Source of the DNA: Neisseriaceae bacterium
Lineage (GTDB): Bacteria > Pseudomonadota > Gammaproteobacteria > Burkholderiales > Neisseriaceae
Length of the DNA: 64,000 bases
Assembly: GCA_017991555.1 (NCBI GenBank)
Contig: JAGOQM010000001.1
Span: 1 to 64,000 of the forward strand
Direction: 5' to 3'
The translations under genes were made by a program, and so were the position numbers. The notes under the pieces were generated by a model. The model did no database searches, was not told where the DNA came from, and saw nothing but the letters and a program-made list of their open reading frames with translations. The stretch's first letter is position 1. Each line of letters starts with the position of its first letter. Below, piece after piece: positions 1 to 9,391 of the stretch.

Positions 1-3000
1 AAGAAGTGACCATCACCGCAACCGACAAAGGCAACAACGAATCAGCCGGTACCGATGTGGTGGCACCAGACAGCACCGCTCCGAATGCCCCGACCGACGT
101 GGTGTTTAACGACGACGGCAGCAGCATTACCGGTAAAGCCGAACCAGGCAGCAAAGTGGACGTTAAAGACGGTAACGGCGAGGTGATCGGCAGCGGCACC
201 GCAGATCAAGACGGTAACTTTGTGATTAGCATTGATCCAGCGTTGACCAACGGCGAAGAAGTGACCGTCACCGCAACCGACAAAGGCAATAACGAATCAG
301 CCGGTACCGATGCGGTGGCACCAGACAGCACCGCTCCGAATGCCCCGACCGACGTGGTGTTTAACGACGACGGCAGCAGCATCACCGGTAAAGCCGAACC
401 AGGCAGCAAAGTGGACGTTAAAGACGGTAACGGCGAGGTGATCGGCAGCGGCACCGCAGATCAAGACGGTAACTTTGTTGTGACGCTCGATCCAGCATTG
501 ACCAACGGCGAAGAAGTGACCGTCACCGCAACCGACAAAGGCAACAACGAATCAGCCGGTACCGATGTGGTGGCACCAGACAGCACCGCTCCGAATGCCC
601 CGACCGACGTGGTGTTTAACGACGATGGCAGCAGCATCACCGGTAAAGCCGAGCCTGGCAGCAAAGTGGACGTTAAAGACGGTAACGGCGAGGTGATCGG
701 CAGCAGCACCGCAGATCAAGACGGTAACTTTGTGATTAGCATTGATCCAGCGTTGACCAACGGTGAAGAAGTGACCGTCACCGCAACCGACAAAGGCAAT
801 AACGAATCAGCCGATACCGATGCGGTGGCACCAGACAGCACCGCTCCGAATGCCCCGACCGACGTGGTGTTTAACGACGACGGCAGCAGCATCACCGGTA
901 AAGCCGAATCAGGCAGCAAAGTGGACGTTAAAGACGGTAACGGCGAGGTGATCGGCAGCGGCACCGCAGATCAAGACGGTAACTTTGTGATTAGCATTGA
1001 TCCAGCGTTGACCAACGGTGAAGAAGTGACCGTCACCGCAACCGACAAAGGCAACAACGAATCAGCCGGTACCGATGCGGTGGCACCAGACAGCACCGCT
1101 CCGAATGCCCCAGCCGACGTGGTGTTTAACGACGATGGCAGCAGCATCACCGGTAAAGCCGAGCCTGGCAGCAAAGTGGACGTTAAAGACGGTAACGGCG
1201 AGGTGATCGGCAGCAGCACCGCAGATCAAGACGGTAACTTTGTTGTGACGCTCGATCCAGCGTTGACCAACGGTGAAGAAGTGACCGTCACCGCAACCGA
1301 CAAAGGCAACAACGAATCAGCCGATACCGATGCGGTGGCACCAGACAGCACCGCTCCGAATGCCCCGACCGACGTGGTGTTTAACGACGACGGCAGCAGC
1401 ATCACCGGTAAAGCCGAACCAGGCAGCAAAGTGGACGTTAAAGACGGCAACGGCGATGTGATCGGCAGCGGCACCGCAGATCAAGACGGTAACTTTGTTG
1501 TGACGCTCGATCCAGCGTTGACCAACGGTGAAGAAGTGACCGTCACCGCAACCGATAAAGGCAATAACGAATCAGCCGGTACCGATGCGGTGGCACCAGA
1601 CAGCACCGCTCCGAATGCCCCGACCGACGTGGTGTTTAACGACGACGGCAGCAGCATCACCGGTAAAGCAGAACCAGGCAGCAAAGTGGACGTTAAAGAC
1701 GGCAACGGCGATGTGATCGGCAGCGGCACCGCAGATCAAGACGGTAACTTTGTTGTGACGCTCGATCCAGCATTGACCAACGGTGAAGAAGTGACCGTCA
1801 CCGCAACCGACAAAGGCAATAACGAATCAGCCGGTACCGATGTGGTGGCACCAGACAGCACCGCTCCGAATGCCCCGACCGACCTTGTGGTAAACGAAGA
1901 AGGTAACTCGTTGACCGGTAAGGCTGAGCCAGAGACAGTTGTGCGCGTCTTTGATACTAGTGGCGTCTTGATTGGACAGGGCGTGACAAACGCACAGGGT
2001 CATTTTGTAGTGAGCCTGAGTCCGGCACAAACCAATGGCGAGTTGCTGAACGTGAATGCGACAGATGCCGCCGACAATACTTCTGCCAATGCGCCTGTAG
2101 TCGCGCAAGACACCACTGCTCCGGACGCACCTAGCGATGTGATCATTGATGCTGACGGCCTTGTGGTAACGGGACAAACCGAACCCGATGCCAAGATTGA
2201 AATCAAGGATGCTACGGGGGCCGTTATTGGCGAAGGCCTAGCAGATGGTGAGGGGCACTTTACCATTACGTTGACACCGGCCCAAACCAATGGCGAGCAA
2301 CTAAGCGTCACTGCAGCCGATGGCGCGGGTAATGTCAGCGAAGCTACGGACGTAACAGCGCCGACCATTGTGCCTGAGGTGGTTGCGCTTGCCGATAATC
2401 ATGTTGAGCTAGGTTTGGACGTTACCCCAACGGCCAGTACCAACAGCAACACGCATGCCACTGGCTTCACTATTGCCAGTGTCGGGCTGGGTGCTATCTT
2501 GGAGTTGGGTGTGTTGGATGAGGTAATTAAATCTGCCTTAACCATTGACGTTGCAGAAAACACCGCGCGTCAGATCACTCTTAAAGGCACCTCTGGTGGG
2601 GTGCAGATACTGTCTACCTATGATTTGTACATGTACAAGCTTAACGAAACCAGTGGTCAATGGGAACAACAGCGTGTTGAACAAAACTGGATTAAGGCCG
2701 TTTTGTTGGGTGGCACTTCGAAAGAGCTATCGCTTCTTTTAGACAGTGGTAAATACATGTTTGTTCTTGGTACTGGATTAGGCGTTACGGCATTAACCGG
2801 CTCGACCATCAAAACTGTTTCGGATGTGACATTTGATTATGGTAAACCGGAGGCCGTCAGTGGTGAAGCCGAAGGCAACCTCATGACCGACAATGACCCT
2901 AAACATGGGGCCGACGATGTACCAGAAGGCACTGCTGTGTCTATGGTGAATGGCATTGCGGTTTCGGGCAATGATGAAGTCGCCATCAAGGGGCTGTTTG

Positions 3001-4967
3001 GTACTTTATATGTGAAAGCGGACGGCAGTTATCGTTATGAAGCGTCTGCAGATTTTAAAGGCCCATATGGTGCTCAAGAAACCTTTAAGTACTCCGTGAC
3101 CACACCAAAAGGCAATACGGCAGAAGCCGATCTAACCATCAAATTAAACAATGGTGGCTCAGACATTGAGGTGGGAGACATCGACAGCCATGTGGTTTTG
3201 GACTTAGAGGCTAACATCGAAAAAGGCCCCGGTGTGAAAGCCATGACTGATTTTGCCGTGATTAAATTGGGATTACTTGGGCCGATTTTGGGTGCGGATG
3301 CGGTGGTGTTTAAAGACGCCATGACGTTTGACGTGTCTGAAAATACGCTGCGAGAACTCACTTTTAAAGGCGCTGCTGGTGGTGTTGAGCTGGGCTCTAG
3401 CTACGATCTGTTGATTTATAAGCTAGATGAAATCACCGGCAAATATGTGCAATTCCATGTGGAAAAGTCTTGGTTTAAGGTGATTTTACTGGGCGGTGGT
3501 TCTGATCCATTGACCTTGCAATTTCCTGAAGGGAAGTACAAAGTTTTATTGGGTGGCACCTCTGCTCTAGGCCTGTTGTCTGGCTCATCCGTGAGCGTCA
3601 CTGAAGACAAAATCCATAATTACGGCGATCCGAAAAAGCTGGAAGGCAAGGCTCAAGGTGATGTCACCCCTGATGACGCAGATGTGGTGGTTAAAGTGGT
3701 AGGGCAAGATGTTTCCGCCACGGGCACAACCATTACGGGCAAGTTTGGGATTTTAACCATTGCTGCTGATGGTAGCTATACCTATGTGGTAAGCAAGCCT
3801 TCAGACATCAATGGCTGGCAGCCACCTTATGGCAAAGTGGACACGTTCTCTTATGTGACTCAGTCGGCCGACGGCAAAACCACTGTGTCAACCTTGAATA
3901 TTAAGATTGGTACCACGACGGCAATAGACGATTTTGTTCAAACCAATATCGTAGCGCACAATCAGGTTGATCATGTGGACTTTGAAGGCAGTACGGGAAT
4001 TTTAAGCAATACCGTCACCAAAGACTTTAACATTGCCGCGGGCACCAAAACCGAAGCGACCTTAAACATTAAAGGGAGTACGGGAATCTTGGGGTCTAAC
4101 ACCACGATCACCTATCAAATTATTGATAAGGTCAGCGGTAAAGTCGTGAAAACAGGCACCAAGACAGAAAAAAATCCGAACCTTAATGTCACCATCAATG
4201 ATTTGGAGCCGGGGCAATACACCTTATCTGTTGTGACTAAAGATGGCAGCAGTAAAACCAGCTTTGTGTCAGAAAGCACCCATTTGTCACACTTTAATAC
4301 AGGTGTAGCAGAAACAGAAAGCGGTAACCTTTTTGCGAACGACATTGGTAAAGACAGCATCAATGCCTTTACCGTGGGCGGTAAAACCCTGTTTGTCGAC
4401 AGTAATATTGGTGCAAAAAGCGCGACGGTTGAAGGGCTGTACGGGACGTTAACGCTAAGTCATGATGGCAGCTATAGCTATAAAGCTTCTGGGAATGGCT
4501 ATGGCGTTGAGCGGTTTGAATACAGCTTAGATTCTAAAGTGGGTACCTCTGACAAAGCCGTTTTGGAAATCAACGTAGGCAAAGACATCATGGGTTCTAA
4601 GTTTGACGATGTCGTGACCAGCACGGCAGGTAACGATGTGTATGCCTTAGGTGAGGGTGCGGATACGGTGGTGATGAAGCTATTAGATCAAGCAGACGCC
4701 GCTGGTGGCAACGGACAGGACACTTGGACTGATTTTAAAGTGGGCATGGACGGTGATCGTTTGGACATCAGTGATCTATTAGATGACAACGTGGCGCCTG
4801 GTAATTTGGCTGAGTACTTGAGCGTGCGCGAGGAGGGTGGCAACACCATCATCAGCGTTGACCGTGATGGTCAAGGCAGTGCGTTTGAAGCGACTGAGGT
4901 CATGACCTTGACGGGCGTCAATACGACGTTAGACGAGTTGTTGGCAAATCATCAAATTACCTATTAA
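1..4967 (+). CDS. Bap/RTX-type giant adhesin, 3' part (5' end outside window)
   Basis: The reading frame is already open at the left edge, so this is the C-terminal ~1,650 residues of a larger secreted surface adhesin. In order: seven near-identical 85-residue Ig-like repeats, two diverged copies, and two or three VCBS-like modules (about residues 790-1500) with GTLxVxADGSYxY-type motifs. A C-terminal type I secretion target follows, with an RTX-like GNDVYALGEGADTVV stretch and a TWTDF...GDRLDISDLL segment near the end. This architecture is known from BapA/LapA-like biofilm adhesins exported in one step by an ABC transporter, adaptor and TolC-type channel. A TolC-like gene follows directly, but the ABC and adaptor genes are not in view. 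Type I targeting is well supported by the C-terminal signal; the ligand is unknown. Confidence 0.9.
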   Translation, partial: EVTITATDKGNNESAGTDVVAPDSTAPNAPTDVVFNDDGSSITGKAEPGSKVDVKDGNGEVIGSGTADQDGNFVISIDPALTNGEEVTVTATDKGNNESAGTDAVAPDSTAPNAPTDVVFNDDGSSITGKAEPGSKVDVKDGNGEVIGSGTADQDGNFVVTLDPALTNGEEVTVTATDKGNNESAGTDVVAPDSTAPNAPTDVVFNDDGSSITGKAEPGSKVDVKDGNGEVIGSSTADQDGNFVISIDPALTNGEEVTVTATDKGNNESADTDAVAPDSTAPNAPTDVVFNDDGSSITGKAESGSKVDVKDGNGEVIGSGTADQDGNFVISIDPALTNGEEVTVTATDKGNNESAGTDAVAPDSTAPNAPADVVFNDDGSSITGKAEPGSKVDVKDGNGEVIGSSTADQDGNFVVTLDPALTNGEEVTVTATDKGNNESADTDAVAPDSTAPNAPTDVVFNDDGSSITGKAEPGSKVDVKDGNGDVIGSGTADQDGNFVVTLDPALTNGEEVTVTATDKGNNESAGTDAVAPDSTAPNAPTDVVFNDDGSSITGKAEPGSKVDVKDGNGDVIGSGTADQDGNFVVTLDPALTNGEEVTVTATDKGNNESAGTDVVAPDSTAPNAPTDLVVNEEGNSLTGKAEPETVVRVFDTSGVLIGQGVTNAQGHFVVSLSPAQTNGELLNVNATDAADNTSANAPVVAQDTTAPDAPSDVIIDADGLVVTGQTEPDAKIEIKDATGAVIGEGLADGEGHFTITLTPAQTNGEQLSVTAADGAGNVSEATDVTAPTIVPEVVALADNHVELGLDVTPTASTNSNTHATGFTIASVGLGAILELGVLDEVIKSALTIDVAENTARQITLKGTSGGVQILSTYDLYMYKLNETSGQWEQQRVEQNWIKAVLLGGTSKELSLLLDSGKYMFVLGTGLGVTALTGSTIKTVSDVTFDYGKPEAVSGEAEGNLMTDNDPKHGADDVPEGTAVSMVNGIAVSGNDEVAIKGLFGTLYVKADGSYRYEASADFKGPYGAQETFKYSVTTPKGNTAEADLTIKLNNGGSDIEVGDIDSHVVLDLEANIEKGPGVKAMTDFAVIKLGLLGPILGADAVVFKDAMTFDVSENTLRELTFKGAAGGVELGSSYDLLIYKLDEITGKYVQFHVEKSWFKVILLGGGSDPLTLQFPEGKYKVLLGGTSALGLLSGSSVSVTEDKIHNYGDPKKLEGKAQGDVTPDDADVVVKVVGQDVSATGTTITGKFGILTIAADGSYTYVVSKPSDINGWQPPYGKVDTFSYVTQSADGKTTVSTLNIKIGTTTAIDDFVQTNIVAHNQVDHVDFEGSTGILSNTVTKDFNIAAGTKTEATLNIKGSTGILGSNTTITYQIIDKVSGKVVKTGTKTEKNPNLNVTINDLEPGQYTLSVVTKDGSSKTSFVSESTHLSHFNTGVAETESGNLFANDIGKDSINAFTVGGKTLFVDSNIGAKSATVEGLYGTLTLSHDGSYSYKASGNGYGVERFEYSLDSKVGTSDKAVLEINVGKDIMGSKFDDVVTSTAGNDVYALGEGADTVVMKLLDQADAAGGNGQDTWTDFKVGMDGDRLDISDLLDDNVAPGNLAEYLSVREEGGNTIISVDRDGQGSAFEATEVMTLTGVNTTLDELLANHQITY
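6..1790 (+). repeat. Seven tandem 255-bp coding repeats
   Basis: Seven consecutive 255-bp units encode 85-residue Ig-like domains that are almost identical at the DNA level. Variation sits in a few positions: NFVISIDP or NFVVTLDP, SAGTD or SADTD, GSGTAD or GSSTAD, GEVIG or GDVIG. The combinations are shuffled between units, which suggests recombination or gene conversion. Two further units to ~2370 are clearly diverged. Confidence 0.95.
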
Positions 4968-4984
4968 GTTAATTTGATTTAAGG

Positions 4985-5011
4985 AAGAGGGTCCTCGGGC
5001 CCTCTTTTTTG
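4985..5011 (+). terminator. Intrinsic terminator after adhesin gene
   Basis: A GAGGGTCC/GGGCCCTC stem (4987-5004, one G-U pair, very short loop) is followed by six T, 20 bp after the adhesin stop codon. Confidence 0.85.
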
Positions 5012-5090
5012 GCTCTGCTCGTTGGGTAATCATCACTTATTTGGTTTTAAACGATCATTAATTTACATAGTCGCTCAGAAGGGACACATC

Positions 5091-6365
5091 TTGGTAATAC
5101 AATCAAAAAATTTATATTGGCAAAGATTACGACACCGTACGCTTTATTTCGGCGCTTCAACGCTGGCTTTATTAGGGGCAATGCCCTTAATGGCCACACC
5201 GTTGCAAGACATATTAAAGGTCGCTTTGAGTCATGACCCGGTTGTTTTGGCGGCCAAAGCTCAGGAATTAGAGGCGCAAAGTGGGGTAAAAATGGCCACG
5301 GCCGAGCATTACCCCGTTGTGGCACTCAATGCCGAGCAGGACTTTATGCGTAAAGAGTACGATGAGGATGCCAAGCGCACGTTTACGCCGGGTCTCAATG
5401 GCAAGATGAACCTATTTGCCTGGGGCGCGATTGAGGCGCAAAGAGACAAGGCTAAGGCGGAAGAGCAGTATTATCATCAGCGGGTTTATGCGACGCAAGA
5501 AGATTTGGGTTTTGACATTGGTCAACTGTATTTAAGCGCCTTAAGCGCTAAAGAGGCGATCGATATTTATCAGGAAAGCCTGGCGTGGCATCATAAAATT
5601 TTGGGTGAACTCAGTATTATTGCGACTCATGACATTGGCCGTCGATCAGAAATGGTGGAAGCTGAGGCACGTAAGCTGTCGGTAGAAACCACCCTCTATC
5701 AGTTTCGACGCAGTTTAAACCTAGCATTAAGCCAGTTGGCTAAATACACAAACACCCGTATTCATGCAGGCGACCTAACCGACCCATTTACTCATTGGCA
5801 GGCTCAAAAATTAATCGCGGCTTATCAAGCTCTGGCGATGGAGCATAACCCCAGTTACTTGGCTCAGGAGGCAGAATTAAGCAGCGTTAGATCGGCCTTG
5901 GCCGCAGAGAAAGCCAGCCGTAAGCCCAGTATTAACTTAATGGGCGCGGTAGACAGAGACAACAAGCAAATTTACGTTAACCTTTCTTGGAACGTCTTTG
6001 ATCAGGTTGGCCGCCATTCAGTGGACCGAAGCAGTCATCGCTTGATTTCTGCGGAGCGTCGTATGGAGCAGGTAAGCCGAGATCTAGCTGAAGTAAAGCG
6101 CACTGCACAAGAAGACATGTTACAAAGTGAAGCGGTTAGTGTGGTTGCGAGTCGACAAATAGAGGCCAAGCGTGAAGTATTACGAGCCTATGAGTTACAA
6201 TTTAAAATTGCCAGAAGGTCCCTCATTGACCTTCTAGACGCCTATTCCGAATTGTCTAATATCGCCATGACAAAACAAACCGCCCAAAATAATTTTAGGC
6301 TGGCTGCATTAACCTATTTAAAAAGTAATGCTCAGTTAGCTCAGTGGGCGACCCAGTCAAAATAG
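5091..6365 (+). CDS. TolC-family outer membrane efflux/secretion protein
   Basis: Outer-membrane channel protein of the TolC/OEP family, probably the exit duct for the adhesin encoded just upstream. The frame is open from a TTG at 5022. The TTG at 5091 is preferred because AAGGGA lies 6 nt ahead and the product (424 aa) then starts shortly before a hydrophobic signal peptide (YFGASTLALLGAMPLMA). The mature part starts with a typical OEP repeat (LQDILKVALSHDPVVLAAKA) and has the two long coiled-coil halves of the family (about residues 40-210 and 235-420). Known Bap/LapA systems pair such a channel (LapE-like) with an ABC transporter and adaptor that are absent here. A 10-bp gap to the next gene suggests co-transcription. 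Confidence 0.85.
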   Translation: MVIQSKNLYWQRLRHRTLYFGASTLALLGAMPLMATPLQDILKVALSHDPVVLAAKAQELEAQSGVKMATAEHYPVVALNAEQDFMRKEYDEDAKRTFTPGLNGKMNLFAWGAIEAQRDKAKAEEQYYHQRVYATQEDLGFDIGQLYLSALSAKEAIDIYQESLAWHHKILGELSIIATHDIGRRSEMVEAEARKLSVETTLYQFRRSLNLALSQLAKYTNTRIHAGDLTDPFTHWQAQKLIAAYQALAMEHNPSYLAQEAELSSVRSALAAEKASRKPSINLMGAVDRDNKQIYVNLSWNVFDQVGRHSVDRSSHRLISAERRMEQVSRDLAEVKRTAQEDMLQSEAVSVVASRQIEAKREVLRAYELQFKIARRSLIDLLDAYSELSNIAMTKQTAQNNFRLAALTYLKSNAQLAQWATQSK

Positions 6366-6374
6366 GGCGATTAT

Positions 6375-6944
6375 ATGTGTAGGCAGTTTAAACGTTCTTT
6401 TTTATGGATGCTGATGTTGTGTTTGATCAGTCAGCCAATACTGGCAAAAAATGTGGAGGCGCTGATTCAATTACACGCAAAGGAGCAGGGGTTAGACGCC
6501 AACTTGGTGAAGGCCATAATTGTGGTTGAAAGTAGTCGAAATGCTCGGGCCCAATCGCCTAAAAATGCCTTAGGGCTGATGCAGGTCATGCCGGCCACGG
6601 CCATGAGAATGGGCGTGCGTCCAGAACGCTTGTTTGAGGCTGACGCTAATATTTTAGCAGGTACACGCTATTTGGCTTTTTTAAGCAAGCGTTTTAATGG
6701 CAATCTTGACCTTATGCTGGCAGGTTATAACGCTGGTGAAGGTGCTGTGGCCAAGCATAGGGGCGTGCCACCGTATAGAGAAACCATTAACTATGTGCAA
6801 CGGGTGAAGCGGCAGTGGGTTCATTTAACGGGCAGTAATCATGAGTTTGACATTAAACCCAGAGTGATGGTGGAGAAGGCGTTTTGGCTTGGTGCGCCGC
6901 TGTCCTCGTTTAAAGACATGCCGATGGCGCCTAAGGCCCGGTGA
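6375..6944 (+). CDS. Lytic transglycosylase, SLT domain
   Basis: Periplasmic murein lytic transglycosylase of the Slt/MltC-like fold (189 aa). A signal peptide (residues 1-24, ending PILA) is followed by the SLT domain. It shows catalytic Glu52 in VVESSR, the GLMQVMP motif at 67-73 and the AGYNAGEGAV motif near 115-125. The enzyme would cleave the peptidoglycan MurNAc-GlcNAc linkage. It lies 10 bp after the TolC-like gene, so a role in making room in the wall for the secretion channel is possible but inferred. The C-terminal ~45 residues are not recognisable. Confidence 0.9.
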   Translation: MCRQFKRSFLWMLMLCLISQPILAKNVEALIQLHAKEQGLDANLVKAIIVVESSRNARAQSPKNALGLMQVMPATAMRMGVRPERLFEADANILAGTRYLAFLSKRFNGNLDLMLAGYNAGEGAVAKHRGVPPYRETINYVQRVKRQWVHLTGSNHEFDIKPRVMVEKAFWLGAPLSSFKDMPMAPKAR

Positions 6945-6949
6945 CCATA

Positions 6950-6970
6950 CGGGCGCTGTGCGCCCGTTTT
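6950..6970 (+). terminator. Intrinsic terminator
   Basis: A perfect 7-bp stem (CGGGCGC/GCGCCCG, loop TGT) followed by TTTT ends the TolC-transglycosylase unit and overlaps the end of the convergent gene. Confidence 0.8.
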
Positions 6971-7724
6971 AAAGAAGTTGTATGCTGAAGCCCAGCATGA
7001 GGTTTTTTTCTGTGATGTCCCAAATAAAATCATCTTTAATGTGTTTTTGATCTAGGCGGCGATAGCCAAGGCGAACGTTGATGGGTTGGTTAAACAGCTT
7101 GCTGCGATAAGCGACATAGGCAACCTGTTCCCGGCTGTGGCGGTTGCCCGCGTTAATTTGCCCAAACAGCACCCAGTGGCGGTTGATGTTATAAGCAAAC
7201 CGAGCACCAATGTAAGGTTCATGCCATGAGGCCGAACGAGAGGCAGTCAGCGTTTGCCCCATGACGTCAGCCTTAACGTCGACGTCAATCTCGGTTAAAT
7301 GGACGCCAATCGTAGGGGCTAGGGTCAAAAATGGCTCATCTAAACTGCGTTGGCCATCGTGTACCTTCAGGTAGGTGCCAATGCTTTGGCGCGCCATTTT
7401 GACGTTGATTCGGGCCGGGAACTGTTCGATGCGGTCATCAACGCTGGCCTTATAATACTGCTTGTCGTAATAGACACCTAAGGGGCCTTTGGCAACGTCT
7501 AAATACACGGTGTGTGCCATTTTGACATGGTCTAGGCTGTTGGAATAGGGCACGTCTAAAGCGTAGCTTAAGGGCAAAAACCCTTTTTGGTCCTGCCATT
7601 GCGTTGAGAAACCATAGGCCGATGCATATATGCTTAAAGGCGGGTGAGACGGCTGTGCCCAGACGAGCGTTTGCATGAGTGTGCCACACAGGATGCCTGT
7701 GAGCGTCTGGGTTGAGAAAGTCAT
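6969..7724 (-). CDS. Putative outer membrane beta-barrel protein
   Basis: A 251-aa protein with a signal peptide (residues 1-23, cleavage near VWA-Q). Many alternating hydrophobic/polar strands contain aromatics (PYIGARFAYNINRHWVLFG, NVRLGYRRLD), and it ends in LMLGFSIQLL, consistent with a small outer-membrane barrel. The repeated strand pattern and terminal hydrophobic strand resemble OmpV/MipA-like or uncharacterised porin-like proteins, but no family can be assigned. It is convergent with the transglycosylase gene and stands alone as a transcription unit. Confidence 0.6.
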   Translation of the reverse strand: MTFSTQTLTGILCGTLMQTLVWAQPSHPPLSIYASAYGFSTQWQDQKGFLPLSYALDVPYSNSLDHVKMAHTVYLDVAKGPLGVYYDKQYYKASVDDRIEQFPARINVKMARQSIGTYLKVHDGQRSLDEPFLTLAPTIGVHLTEIDVDVKADVMGQTLTASRSASWHEPYIGARFAYNINRHWVLFGQINAGNRHSREQVAYVAYRSKLFNQPINVRLGYRRLDQKHIKDDFIWDITEKNLMLGFSIQLL

Positions 7725-7930
7725 GGTGTGCTTTAAGTGATGAATAGAATCAATTTATTTTTATAATATAATAAATAGTTTAACCTAAAACGATGGCCAT
7801 GCCATGAATTATTTGTGACAGTCAGGGACAACAATATGTGGGGCGAGAGGGCATGAGTGGCTTGGGTAAAAAGTCGTCAACAGTCCTCCGTCCGGCTCAC
7901 GTCAAACCAAGCCGAACGGGCGCGAGAAGC
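7725..7930. other. Intergenic region with weak hairpin after gltD
   Basis: It holds the AT-rich upstream region of the minus-strand barrel gene. An imperfect stem (CCGTCCGGCT at 7890 with AGCCGAACGG at 7910) lies downstream of gltD. No T-run follows directly, so a terminator role is uncertain. Confidence 0.35.
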
Positions 7931-9343
7931 TTACGCTGGGCTGAAATAATCCAAAATCCCAAAGGCGGCCTTACGGCCTTCGGCCACGGCCGTCACCACT
8001 AGGTCGGAGCCACGGGTGACGTCGCCTCCGGCAAAGATTTTGGCATGGGCCGTTTGCTGGGGATGAGGGCCGTTGGCCTTGATGCGGCCTTGGGCGTCGG
8101 TGTGGACACCTGAATGCGCTAACCACGGCATGGCATGGGGGGCAAAGCCAAAGGCCACAATAATGGCGTCGCAGGCCATGTCGGCGTCGCTGCCGGCCAC
8201 GGTTTCGGCGCGGCGGCGGCCTTGCTGGTCTGGTTCCCCCAGCTGAGTACGGGCAAAGCGCAGGCCGTTGACCTGGCCGTCGGCATTGGTGTTCACCGCC
8301 ACGGGCTGGGCGTTAAACACAAACTGTACGCCTTCTTCTTGGGCATTTTGCCGCTCTTTACGCGAACCGGGCATATTGTCCTGATCCCGTCGATACACGC
8401 AGGTGACCGACCGCGCCTGCTGGCGAATGGCAGTGCGCGCACAGTCCATGGCGGTGTCGCCACCGCCCAGTACCACCACATTTTTGTCGGCCATCGACAC
8501 ATAGTCGGTGCTGGGTAAGCCCAATAAATGCTCGATGTTGCCGATTAAAAAGGGCAGCGCCGAATACACCCCCGGAGCCGTTTCTTGAGGAATGTTGGCG
8601 CTGAGGCCCTGGTAGGTGCCCACGCCAACAAACACCGCATCGTAGTCATCGGTGAGGGCTTCAAGGCTAAGGTCCACCCCAACGTGCACGCCGAGCTTAA
8701 ACTCAATGCCCATCTTGGTGAACAGGTGGCGACGGCGAATCATGACCTCTTTTTCGAGCTTAAATGCCGGAATGCCAAAGGTCAACAGGCCGCCAATTTC
8801 GGCCGCGCGCTCAAACACAGTGACGGCCACGCCGTGCCGTGCCAGCACGTCTGCACAGCTCAGTCCAGCAGGGCCAGAGCCAATCACCGCCACGCGCTTG
8901 GCGTTGGGCAGGCGTTCGGGCACGCGGGGCGACCAGCCCATGTCAAAGGCTTTCTCAGTGAGGTATTTTTCAACGCTGCCAATGGTGACGGCACCAAACT
9001 CATCGTTCAGGGTACAAGCGCCTTCGCACAGGCGATCCTGTGGGCACACTCTGCCACACACTTCGGGCAGGCTATTGGTGGCATGGGCCAGCTCGGCCGC
9101 TTCGATAATACGGCCTTCATGGGCCAAGCGCAGCCAGTCGGGAATGTTGTTGTGCAAGGGGCATTGGTGTTGGCAATAGGGGTTGCCGCAAGACAGGCAG
9201 CGATCAGACTGGGCCTGGGCCTGCGCGTCGGTAAAGCTCTGGTAAATTTCCACAAAGCTGGTGGTGCGGGCGCGCTGGCTTTTTTTGGGCGGGTCTACGC
9301 GGGGCAGGTCAATAAACTGGTAAATGTTTTCGGTTTGGCTCAT
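7931..9343 (-). CDS. gltD: Glutamate synthase [NADPH] small subunit
   Basis: Small (beta) subunit of glutamate synthase, which takes electrons from NADPH through FAD and Fe-S clusters to the large subunit. The frame is open upstream, but ATG at 9343 is chosen because it has AGGA 7 nt ahead and begins with the family's MSQTENIYQF-like start, giving 470 aa (E. coli GltD 472). Visible features are an N-terminal Fe-S ligand set C49-x2-C52-x4-C57-x3-C61, a first dinucleotide motif GSGPAGLSCAD and a second GGGDTAMDCART. It lies about 48 bp after gltB on the same strand, so the pair forms an operon. Confidence 0.97.
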   Translation of the reverse strand: MSQTENIYQFIDLPRVDPPKKSQRARTTSFVEIYQSFTDAQAQAQSDRCLSCGNPYCQHQCPLHNNIPDWLRLAHEGRIIEAAELAHATNSLPEVCGRVCPQDRLCEGACTLNDEFGAVTIGSVEKYLTEKAFDMGWSPRVPERLPNAKRVAVIGSGPAGLSCADVLARHGVAVTVFERAAEIGGLLTFGIPAFKLEKEVMIRRRHLFTKMGIEFKLGVHVGVDLSLEALTDDYDAVFVGVGTYQGLSANIPQETAPGVYSALPFLIGNIEHLLGLPSTDYVSMADKNVVVLGGGDTAMDCARTAIRQQARSVTCVYRRDQDNMPGSRKERQNAQEEGVQFVFNAQPVAVNTNADGQVNGLRFARTQLGEPDQQGRRRAETVAGSDADMACDAIIVAFGFAPHAMPWLAHSGVHTDAQGRIKANGPHPQQTAHAKIFAGGDVTRGSDLVVTAVAEGRKAAFGILDYFSPA

Positions 9344-9391
9344 GTGGGTTCCTGCTGTGCTGGCGGATGAAGGCGCCAGCACGGTATGGGG

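Noticed and set aside
206..1729. Six open frames of 82 codons on the minus strand at 255-bp intervals
   Set aside because: They are mirror frames of the highly conserved adhesin repeats; no ribosome-binding sites, and the plus frame is clearly the coding one.
6..1790. Tandem repeats as a possible CRISPR array
   Set aside because: The unit is 255 bp, coding and without variable spacers.
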